In this document: positions 1-5,948 of the stretch, piece after piece
Position numbering within the stretch: the stretch's first letter is position 1
How the letters are laid out: every line of letters starts with the position of its first letter
NCBI GenBank assembly: GCA_964513275.1
Contig: CAZELN010000003.1
Location: 1-41,476 of the forward strand
Source of the DNA: UBA12478 sp964513275
GTDB lineage: Bacteria; Patescibacteriota; Patescibacteriia; UBA9934; GWF2-40-263
Reading direction: 5' to 3'
Length of the DNA: 41,476 nt
Notes under the pieces: generated by a model
Database searches by the model: none
What the model was told of the DNA's origin: nothing
The model's input: the letters and a program-made list of their open reading frames with translations, nothing else
Made by a program: the position numbers and the translations under genes

Positions 1-593
1 ACCCACTGGTCCTCGGGGTGGCCACCGTACGACTCGAGCCCCAGGCCGCCGCCGTCATGGCAGACGCAGAAGACGCACAGGTCGCCGTCGGAGTCCGCGA
101 TCGCTTCCATGGCGATCCGACGGTAGTCACCATTGGGCTGGCCGTCGAACTGGTCGGCGAGCGCCAGGCCCGTTTCAGCAGGACACCGGTAGAGGCCGAA
201 GGTGGCCGCGCGGTCGAGGAACTGAGCGTAGGTGTAGACCTGCGTGAAACCGAGATCCGCTCCGCTGACGTCCACGAGCGGGAGGTCGATCACCTCCTGT
301 GAGCAGGCGGTCTTGGCCGCGATGTCACGAGCCCACTTGTTGGGCTTGCGTCCTCGAGCCTCGATCGAGGCGAGGTAGGCCTCCGGGGTCTGGTGCCGGC
401 CGAGCATGACTGTTCGCCAGAGAGGGAAGGTACGCTGCTGGACGATCACCCGTCCACCGTTCTCCAGGAAGCGGACGAACTCCGGCGCCACCTGGGCGAT
501 GTCGTTGATGAGGGGCTGGATCTGGATCCTGCCCCAAGGGGTACGCTTGGCGAGCTCGCACATGAGCTCCCAGCTTTGTCCGATAAGAGACAT
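1..593 (-). CDS. Hypothetical protein, 3' end cut by the window edge
   Basis: An open frame starts at ATG 593-591 on the minus strand and runs without a stop for about 197 codons to the window edge, so the C-terminus is missing. The start is supported by an AGGAG Shine-Dalgarno a few bases upstream. The N-terminus reads MSLIGQSWELMCELAKR and a later segment contains FCVCHDGGG. I see no signal peptide, membrane segment or motif of a known family. The frame is GC-rich with strong third-position G/C, which supports real coding. It lies divergently from truB, with an inverted repeat in its leader. I do not recognise the family. Confidence 0.6.
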   Translation of the reverse strand, partial: MSLIGQSWELMCELAKRTPWGRIQIQPLINDIAQVAPEFVRFLENGGRVIVQQRTFPLWRTVMLGRHQTPEAYLASIEARGRKPNKWARDIAAKTACSQEVIDLPLVDVSGADLGFTQVYTYAQFLDRAATFGLYRCPAETGLALADQFDGQPNGDYRRIAMEAIADSDGDLCVFCVCHDGGGLGLESYGGHPEDQW

Positions 594-625
594 GGTCTCT
601 CCTTCTATGGCTGCCTACTACACCC

Positions 626-645
626 GCGCGACGCATTTGTCGCGC
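626..645 (-). promoter_or_regulatory. Inverted repeat in the leader of the edge gene
   Basis: GCGCGAC, a 6-base loop and GTCGCGC form a perfect 7-bp inverted repeat about 35 bases upstream of the start at 593. It could be an RNA hairpin in the leader or an operator. No convincing -10 box could be fixed around it. Confidence 0.35.
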
Positions 646-688
646 AAGCAGCAAACTTCGACCACAGCGAGAAAAGCCCAGAAGGCGC

Positions 689-718
689 TTGTCGCTATGG
701 TCAAAATGACGCTAGACT
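689..718 (+). promoter_or_regulatory. Promoter of truB, probably leaderless
   Basis: TTGTCG (689-694), an 18-base spacer and TAGACT (713-718) resemble a sigma-70 promoter. Only 11 bases separate the -10 box from the truB ATG at 730, so the transcript should begin about 5 nt before the start codon. No Shine-Dalgarno is present. Confidence 0.5.
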
Positions 719-729
719 ATAGCTGAATT

Positions 730-1470
730 ATGCCAAAAAGTCAAGAAATCCACCAGGAAACTCTTACAAAACAAGGCTTTTTGCTTATTGATAAACCCGC
801 AGGCATAACAAGCCATGATGTGGTCGACCGAGTGCGACGGCTCACGGGTGAACGGCGCGTAGGCCATGCAGGGACGTTGGATCCGTTCGCAACAGGACTG
901 CTTATCGTGGGCGTAGGACGTGTTGCCACGCGAGAAATGGAAAAACTCGTCGAACTCGATAAGGAATACGAGGCCGTCTTTGTGCTGGGAGCGAGTTCAA
1001 CGACGGATGATACGGAGGGAGTGATTACGTCGGAGCCTGTCGTGTGGTCTTCCGACGCAATAAACCAATTTATTGGGGAGATTGAACAAATTCCTCCGAC
1101 CTACTCGGCTATCAAGGTTGAAGGGAAGAAAATGTATGACGCAGCACGTGAAGGAAAGCCGATTGAGGGGAAGGCAAGGAAGGTAACGGTCTACTCGTTC
1201 GAGTTCGAGATCCCTCCACTCGCTTCGCTCGGTCGGGATGACATCAATACAACAAGACTCAAGGTACAAATTCGTTGCTCAAGCGGAACGTATATTCGAG
1301 CGCTCGCGAGGGATCTGGGCAAGGTGCTGGGTGGAGGAGGCTACGTGGAGGAACTGCGCCGCACTCACATCGAACCATTTTCGATCAACCAAGCATCTAC
1401 ACTCGAGTCGCTCGAAGGCCGTGTGGAAAGCGCCATCATCCCTGTTCAGACGCTTCTTGCTTCGCTTTGA
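730..1470 (+). CDS. truB: tRNA pseudouridine(55) synthase TruB
   Basis: TruB converts uridine 55 in the T-loop of tRNAs to pseudouridine in the cytoplasm. The N-terminal domain shows LLIDKPAGITSHDVV and the catalytic loop GHAGTLDPFATG, whose Asp is the nucleophile. Further on are YSAIKVEGKKMYDAAREG and the conserved CSSGTYIRALARDLG. At 246 residues it has the catalytic core but little of the C-terminal PUA extension of longer TruBs. Residues about 161-170 (PPLASLGRDD) look like an in-frame insertion read from a palindromic repeat. The start has no Shine-Dalgarno and a promoter lies immediately upstream. It ends with TGA. Family assignment is secure. Confidence 0.95.
   Translation: MPKSQEIHQETLTKQGFLLIDKPAGITSHDVVDRVRRLTGERRVGHAGTLDPFATGLLIVGVGRVATREMEKLVELDKEYEAVFVLGASSTTDDTEGVITSEPVVWSSDAINQFIGEIEQIPPTYSAIKVEGKKMYDAAREGKPIEGKARKVTVYSFEFEIPPLASLGRDDINTTRLKVQIRCSSGTYIRALARDLGKVLGGGGYVEELRRTHIEPFSINQASTLESLEGRVESAIIPVQTLLASL
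1210..1239. repeat. Palindromic repeat-like insertion inside truB
   Basis: ATCCC (1210-1214) and GGGAT (1235-1239) flank a core containing CTCGCTTCGCTCGG. Read on the other strand this resembles the widespread dispersed repeat whose core reads GAGCGAAGCGAG next to GGGATCTCG. It falls in frame within truB between two conserved blocks. Membership in a repeat family is from memory and was not searched. Confidence 0.4.
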
Positions 1471-1606
1471 CAAAAAGCGGTTCATGGTGCTAACTTGAGC
1501 TTCAGCGAAATTAATGATTGTTCCTCTTGCGGAAGCTCACAGATTCCACGAAATTGCGTTGATTATGACCTTCGTCGCTTTCGAACGGTTTGTTCCAAGC
1601 CTTAAC

Positions 1607-1634
1607 ACCTTCATTCAGGAAGGTTTGTTGTTGT
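1607..1634 (+). terminator. Probable terminator after truB
   Basis: ACCTTC, loop ATTCAG and GAAGGT form a 6-bp hairpin followed by the T-rich stretch TTGTTGTTGT. It lies in the 223-base gap between truB and rny. The stem is short, so the call is moderate. Confidence 0.45.
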
Positions 1635-1669
1635 AAAGCGTTTTCGTGAAAATCTGGATCCATCATGAG

Positions 1670-1693
1670 CTTCTCTAAGAGCAGAGAAGTTTT
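1670..1693 (+). promoter_or_regulatory. Hairpin plus T-run directly before the rny start
   Basis: CTTCTCT (1670-1676), AAGAGC and AGAGAAG (1683-1689) form a perfect 7-bp hairpin followed by TTTT, and then the rny ATG at 1694. The shape is that of an intrinsic terminator or attenuator abutting the start codon. No Shine-Dalgarno is present, so the hairpin may control rny translation or transcription. Confidence 0.4.
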
Positions 1694-3259
1694 ATGTTTA
1701 CTACCTATTTAGCAATCGCCTCCGTGCTCTCCTTGCTTGTAGGAGGAGCAGCCGGTTACGTGATCCGAAAGACTCAGGCCAAAAAGTCGGCAGACCACGC
1801 CGAGGCTCGTGCCGAAGCGATCCTGTCTGAAGCAAAAAAGAAACAGGAAGAGATCTTTGCTGAAACCAAGACGCGCGAACAAGAAGCGCTCCTGCGCGCG
1901 AAGGAAAAAGCTCTAAAAATCATCGACGAAGCGAAGCAAGACGAAGCTTCGCGCCGTCGAGACATCCAAGATCAACAGCGTCGGCTCGAGAAACGCGAGA
2001 CGATGTTCGACGAGAAGCTCGTTGAAATCGAGGATAAGAAAACGATGCTTGAGAAAAAGACCAAAGAGATCGATGAGATCAAAGATCGTATCGTACGAAT
2101 CCGCGAAGAGCAGGTGACGAAACTCCAGGAAATTGCCAGCCTCAACCGCGAACAAGCCGAAGCAAAACTCCTTGCCGAGATTGAACGCGATGCGGAAGCA
2201 GCGCTCATGAGCCGCCTGCGTAAACTCGAGCAAGAGTCAGAAGAGCAGCTCGAAATTAAATCTCGAAAAATTTTGTCACTCGCCCTCACCCGCTACGCCT
2301 CCACCGTTTGTGCCGACACAACGACCACCTCGGTCGAGCTTCCGAATGACGAAATGAAGGGACGCATCATTGGAAAAGAAGGTCGTAACATCAAGGCGAT
2401 CGAGTTGCTCACAGGAACGGAGATCATTGTCGACGATACCCCAAACATGATCACGATCTCTGGTTTCTCCCCGATCCGACGCCAAGTAGCCAAGCGCGCA
2501 CTGGATGAGCTCATCAAGGACGGCCGTATCCACCCAGCTCGTATTGAAGAGGCGATCCTCAACGCCAAGAAGACGATCGCCAAGGACCTGCGCAAGGCGG
2601 GAGAGGACGCGCTCTATCAACTCGGTATTCCCGTATCCAGCATCGATCCAAAACTCACCTCGATCCTGGGCCGCATGAAGTACCGCACCAGTTACGGTCA
2701 AAATGCGCTCATGCACTCCATTGAAGTGGGGACGATCGCGGGTATGATTGCCGAGGAGCTCGGCGCGGATGTGTTCATCTGCAAAAAAGGTGGTCTCTTC
2801 CATGATATCGGAAAGGCCGTTGACCACGACATGCAAGGGGCACACCCAGAAATCGGCTACAACATCATGAAAAAATTCGGCTTCCCAGAAGAACTCTGTT
2901 ACCAATCAATCGCGCATCACGAAGACCGTCCACGCACCATCGAAGGAGCGATCGTGAAGGCGGCCGACGCGATTTCTGGAGCCAGACCTGGCGCACGTAA
3001 GCAATCGCTCGAACAATTCATCCAACGTATGGAAGAATTGGAGCGAACCGCCTCTGCGTTTGATGGAGTCGAAAAAGCCTACGCGATCCAGGCGGGACGT
3101 GAAGTACGCGTGTTCGTGGAGCCAACGAAGATTGATGATTTGACTGCCTACCGACTCGCCAAAGACGTCGCCAACAAGATCGAGGCAGAGCTCTCGTATC
3201 CAGGAGAAGTAAAGGTGACGGTCATCCGCGAGACACGTGTGATTGAGTACGCGAAATAA
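1694..3259 (+). CDS. rny: Ribonuclease Y
   Basis: RNase Y is a membrane-anchored endoribonuclease that starts bulk mRNA decay in many bacteria lacking RNase E. The 521-residue protein has the full family layout: an N-terminal membrane helix (residues about 1-25), a long charged coiled coil (about 30-200), a KH RNA-binding domain with GRIIGKEGRNIKAIE, and an HD phosphohydrolase domain with HSIEVGTIAGMIAEE and GLFHDIGKAVDHD, followed by SIAHHED. The length matches the family. The start follows a hairpin and T-run rather than a Shine-Dalgarno. The HU promoter begins three bases after its stop. Confidence 0.97.
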   Translation: MFTTYLAIASVLSLLVGGAAGYVIRKTQAKKSADHAEARAEAILSEAKKKQEEIFAETKTREQEALLRAKEKALKIIDEAKQDEASRRRDIQDQQRRLEKRETMFDEKLVEIEDKKTMLEKKTKEIDEIKDRIVRIREEQVTKLQEIASLNREQAEAKLLAEIERDAEAALMSRLRKLEQESEEQLEIKSRKILSLALTRYASTVCADTTTTSVELPNDEMKGRIIGKEGRNIKAIELLTGTEIIVDDTPNMITISGFSPIRRQVAKRALDELIKDGRIHPARIEEAILNAKKTIAKDLRKAGEDALYQLGIPVSSIDPKLTSILGRMKYRTSYGQNALMHSIEVGTIAGMIAEELGADVFICKKGGLFHDIGKAVDHDMQGAHPEIGYNIMKKFGFPEELCYQSIAHHEDRPRTIEGAIVKAADAISGARPGARKQSLEQFIQRMEELERTASAFDGVEKAYAIQAGREVRVFVEPTKIDDLTAYRLAKDVANKIEAELSYPGEVKVTVIRETRVIEYAK

Positions 3260-3261
3260 GG

Positions 3262-3290
3262 TTGACAACCAGCCGTTTCTTTGCTACACT
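3262..3290 (+). promoter_or_regulatory. Strong promoter of the HU gene, leaderless
   Basis: TTGACA (3262-3267), a 17-base spacer and TACACT (3285-3290) form a near-consensus sigma-70 promoter. The ATG at 3300 is only 9 bases after the -10 box and there is no Shine-Dalgarno, so transcription should start almost at the AUG. Confidence 0.8.
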
Positions 3291-3299
3291 CACAGTAAT

Positions 3300-3590
3300 A
3301 TGAACAAAGCAGAATTGGCTAACCGTATCGCTGAACAATTGGAAATCTCTCGGAAACTTGGAGAAGATTTCATTGCGGCGTTTGAAGAAATCGTAACCCG
3401 TGCCCTCACGCATGGAGAAGAAGTCACGATCGCTGGATTTGGAACGTTTAGCTCCCGCACGCGAAAAGGCCGTATCGGCGTGAACCCTCAAAACCCCAGC
3501 GAGAAGATCGAGATCCCGTCGGTGCTCGTGCCAAAGTTCAAAGCTGGAAAAGCCCTGAAAGATACCCTCAAAGGAAAACGAAACGTGTAA
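3300..3590 (+). CDS. HU-family DNA-binding protein
   Basis: This small basic protein binds and bends DNA as a dimer and helps organise the nucleoid. The 96 residues show the usual HU/IHF order: N-terminal helices (MNKAELANRIAEQ), the beta-arm entry VTIAGFGTFSSRTRKGR, the conserved arm NPQNPSEKIEIP, and the C-terminal helix FKAGKALKDTLKG. ATG 3300 is chosen because the promoter lies just upstream and an earlier in-frame start would run through that promoter. It is monocistronic, between its own promoter and a strong terminator. HU and IHF subunits cannot be separated by eye here. Confidence 0.93.
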   Translation: MNKAELANRIAEQLEISRKLGEDFIAAFEEIVTRALTHGEEVTIAGFGTFSSRTRKGRIGVNPQNPSEKIEIPSVLVPKFKAGKALKDTLKGKRNV

Positions 3591-3596
3591 CAGAAA

Positions 3597-3624
3597 AAAG
3601 CGGGCCGCGAGGCCTGCTTTGCGT
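3597..3624. terminator. Bidirectional terminator between the HU gene and pyrC
   Basis: AAAGCGGGCC, loop GCGA and GGCCTGCTTT form a 10-bp stem with one G-U pair. There are A residues on the left and T residues on the right, so it can serve both convergent genes. Confidence 0.8.
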
Positions 3625-3626
3625 TT

Positions 3627-4700
3627 TCATTTGGCGAGTTGCCATTGTAGCGTGCGCCCATGCAGGTAAGGAACGATCTCGTTGCCGCCGCCTAGATCGA
3701 TCACCTGCGGTACATTCCATGGCAGCCAGACGAGTTCGATTTCGCCCTCGTTGAGAGGAAGGTCGTGCCAGCGCGCACCGCGCTCGCTGAGGAATCCTTC
3801 CACGGCTGGGAGCTCGTGATCTTCTTCAAACATCTCGACCACCGCGGCCACCTCCACAGGCGCCGTAAAGACGCCGAAGGTTGGAGGTGGAACCGTGCGT
3901 TCCTTGGTTGGACGTAGGTGTGGAGCATTGTCCGAGCCGAAGAAAAACCGCGGGTGCCAGAGTGCCGCCTTGCGCACTGCGAGCACGTCTTCAACACTCT
4001 TGGGGTACGGCATGCACTGGAGATGTGGATCTCGGTCGGCCTGGAGGGCCGTGACGTACATGTGGTGGGGCGTGACCGTCGCGGCCACGAGATCACCTTG
4101 ATCCATCACCCACTGAACCATCTGTGCATCAGAGATGTGCTCCACACAGATCTTGAGGTCAGGAATCCGTTCACGGATCCGATCAAGGATCGGGATGAAC
4201 TCCCGTTCGCGGCGCACCAGAGGAATCCGTCCATCAGGCACTTCCGCATGGAAGAGAGCCGCGAGTCCATGATCACGAACCGTCCGTAAACCGTCGATGA
4301 AGAGTGGATGAGAGTAGTCGTAAATGCCGTGCGCGGAGTTGGTCGTGCCGTGAGCCGGCATGGTTTTCACGCCGTAGGCTCCTGCGAGAAAGGCGTCTCG
4401 AACCATGTCAGGCATGGTGTCCGGTGAGGCCATGAGTACCATCATCGGCTCGAACTCTTGGAACCCAGCGGCCTGCGCAGCCCGGCGGATCTCGTCGCGG
4501 TATCTGATCATCTGCTTGGCCGTGAGAATCGGCGGAACGGTATTCCCAATCGCGGTGGCGCGTGCGAACTGTCGGGCAATGTAGGCGACCGTGGGCGCAA
4601 AGCGCGGATCGCCTGGCTCACGGAAATGACAGTGCCAATCGTCTGGCATGCGCATCCGCATGCGGATTGGTTCTTGGCAAGGATCTCGATCGATAGTCAT
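3627..4700 (-). CDS. pyrC: Dihydroorotase (PyrC, class II type)
   Basis: Dihydroorotase cyclises carbamoyl-aspartate to dihydroorotate in pyrimidine synthesis. The 357-residue protein resembles the homodimeric E. coli type. It has the metal motif DDWHCHFRE (His23, His25, Arg27), the lysine that becomes carboxylated in GVKTMPAHGTTN (Lys112), ALFHAEV, ICVEHISD and FFFGSDNAPH with the catalytic Asp. ATG 4700 is chosen because GGAGG lies four bases before it; the longer frame has no such signal. It is transcribed alone from its own promoter and shares a terminator with the HU gene. No other de novo pyrimidine gene is in the window, though upp (salvage) is at 34741. Confidence 0.94.
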   Translation of the reverse strand: MTIDRDPCQEPIRMRMRMPDDWHCHFREPGDPRFAPTVAYIARQFARATAIGNTVPPILTAKQMIRYRDEIRRAAQAAGFQEFEPMMVLMASPDTMPDMVRDAFLAGAYGVKTMPAHGTTNSAHGIYDYSHPLFIDGLRTVRDHGLAALFHAEVPDGRIPLVRREREFIPILDRIRERIPDLKICVEHISDAQMVQWVMDQGDLVAATVTPHHMYVTALQADRDPHLQCMPYPKSVEDVLAVRKAALWHPRFFFGSDNAPHLRPTKERTVPPPTFGVFTAPVEVAAVVEMFEEDHELPAVEGFLSERGARWHDLPLNEGEIELVWLPWNVPQVIDLGGGNEIVPYLHGRTLQWQLAK

Positions 4701-4716
4701 GTAACCTCCGGAGAGG

Positions 4717-4745
4717 AGACTACCAAGTGTCGACGAAATCGACAA
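4717..4745 (-). promoter_or_regulatory. Promoter of pyrC
   Basis: On the minus strand TTGTCG (4745-4740), 17 bases and TAGTCT (4722-4717) fit a sigma-70 promoter. It gives a short leader containing GGAGG. Confidence 0.65.
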
Positions 4746-4802
4746 CAGGTGGCATGGAAGACTCTTTCTACTCAATCATATAGTATGGACAAGGAGGTCA
4801 TC

Positions 4803-5480
4803 ATGTCGGATCCCAATCATGACGAGCCTGTGAAACCGCGCGGAGGATTCGCGCAGGCGTTGACAAAAGCCGAGTGGGAAATCAAATACGGCGACCGGCA
4901 ACGAGCTCGCAAAACGGCTCGCGCGTGGGTGGGCATCATCCAACTTGATGTGATCTGTTCAAGCGAAGGCTACATGCGAGGCTTCAGCACGCCGTACCCG
5001 CCACCCAAGTTCGCCGTCGTCCCGGCCGCGCCTGGAGTCAGGCTCTCGCAGATGGGCTTCCAAGTGACATACCTGCCAGCCGGATCGCCGTTCTGGTTTG
5101 ACCAGGAACATCTCGCCCAGATCACAGAGTTGTTCGACGGGCTCATGATCTCTCGTGTTCCAGATGAGCAATACACGCGGCAAACGGCGTTCCCGGAAAA
5201 TCGCGTGCTCGTCACTTGGTTCACGCAATGCCACGACGACACCAGTCCGATCCCGTTCAATGTGTTCCTACTTTCTCCCGACGGGAAGGAACGCGAGACC
5301 TCGCGTGTGAACACACGCCTCGTTGCCGCGTTCGCCACGGAAGAGGCGGCAACGGCCTGGATGTTAACCCGCACGACAGAACTCCATTCGGCTCACAACC
5401 GCAACCACAAGCGGCAATGCAGGGACAGAGACTGCGCACTCCGCAAGCACACATACGTCCCTCGCTACAACGAGGACTAG
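4803..5480 (+). CDS. Hypothetical protein, 225 aa
   Basis: I do not recognise this protein. ATG 4803 is preceded by AAGGAGG five bases away, which sets the start. A possible -10 box TATAGT lies at about 4778-4783. The sequence is soluble-looking with no membrane segment. It has many prolines in the middle (FSTPYPPPKFAVVPAAPG) and a basic, Cys/His-bearing tail (HNRNHKRQCRDRDC, then HTYVPRYNED) that might bind metal or nucleic acid, which is a guess. It is a single GC-rich gene divergent from pyrC and closed by a strong terminator. Confidence 0.75.
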   Translation: MSDPNHDEPVKPRGGFAQALTKAEWEIKYGDRQRARKTARAWVGIIQLDVICSSEGYMRGFSTPYPPPKFAVVPAAPGVRLSQMGFQVTYLPAGSPFWFDQEHLAQITELFDGLMISRVPDEQYTRQTAFPENRVLVTWFTQCHDDTSPIPFNVFLLSPDGKERETSRVNTRLVAAFATEEAATAWMLTRTTELHSAHNRNHKRQCRDRDCALRKHTYVPRYNED

Positions 5481-5485
5481 CTTCC

Positions 5486-5509
5486 ATCCGCCAACGCTTG
5501 GCGGATTTT
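5486..5509 (+). terminator. Terminator after the 225-aa orphan gene
   Basis: ATCCGCCAA, loop CGC and TTGGCGGAT form a perfect 9-bp hairpin followed by TTT. It lies five bases after the stop. Confidence 0.8.
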
Positions 5510-5518
5510 GCATTGAAA

Positions 5519-5552
5519 AAACAACCCTTCCTCATAAGAGGTTGAGTTGTTT
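5519..5552 (-). terminator. Minus-strand terminator of the MFS remnant
   Basis: AAACAAC and GTTGTTT pair around an inner CCTC/GAGG stem with a symmetric 4x4 internal loop. On the minus strand the stem runs into a T-run (GTTGTTTTTT). It sits just past the end of the MFS-like remnant. Confidence 0.6.
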
Positions 5553-5555
5553 GAG

Positions 5556-5865
5556 TTAGCCTTCGCGAGGCCGAGTGAGCCACAGCCTGTAGCGCCTAAG
5601 AGAAGCACAATCAAGCAGATGATCCAGACCAGGCTGATGGTCGCGGGTGTGTTGGGCTTGTCCGCAATGAACAGCCATACCACGAGCGGCACCACGGCGA
5701 ATCCGATCCGTCCCAAGAAGGACTGGAGCGAGCCGAACGTGGCGCGATAGCTCGTGTGCACCCGGTGCTGGACAAAACTCTCCGTGAGCGGCTGGAAGAA
5801 GCCGCGGCCATGAAACCCAGGAACATCACCGGCCAGATGGGAGACCGATGCAAAACTCCACAGTT
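5556..5865 (-). pseudogene. Remnant of an MFS transporter C-terminus, frameshifted
   Basis: The minus strand encodes what looks like the last third of a major facilitator transporter. It has FVQHRVHTSYRATFGSL, typical of the loop before the last helices, then SFLGRIGFAVVPLVVWLF and TISLVWIICLIVLLLGATG. The preceding helix is read in a different frame (SPIWPVMFLGFMAAA), so a frameshift lies near 5805-5815. Everything upstream that would encode the other helices is absent, and the helicase promoter starts at 5869. Its terminator survives. I infer a decayed gene truncated by rearrangement. Confidence 0.6.
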
Positions 5866-5868
5866 CCA

Positions 5869-5896
5869 TTGACAATTCCCAAAAAAATGCTAGGAT
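5869..5896 (+). promoter_or_regulatory. Promoter of the helicase gene
   Basis: TTGACA (5869-5874), a 16-base spacer and TAGGAT (5891-5896). The predicted leader is about 45 nt. It contains a small hairpin (GGAGC...GCTCC) and a GGAG Shine-Dalgarno before ATG 5949. Confidence 0.65.
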
Positions 5897-5948
5897 TGTC
5901 GGTCAGTTGGCATGGAGCTAACTGCGCTCCTTTCAACCTGGAGAGTCC

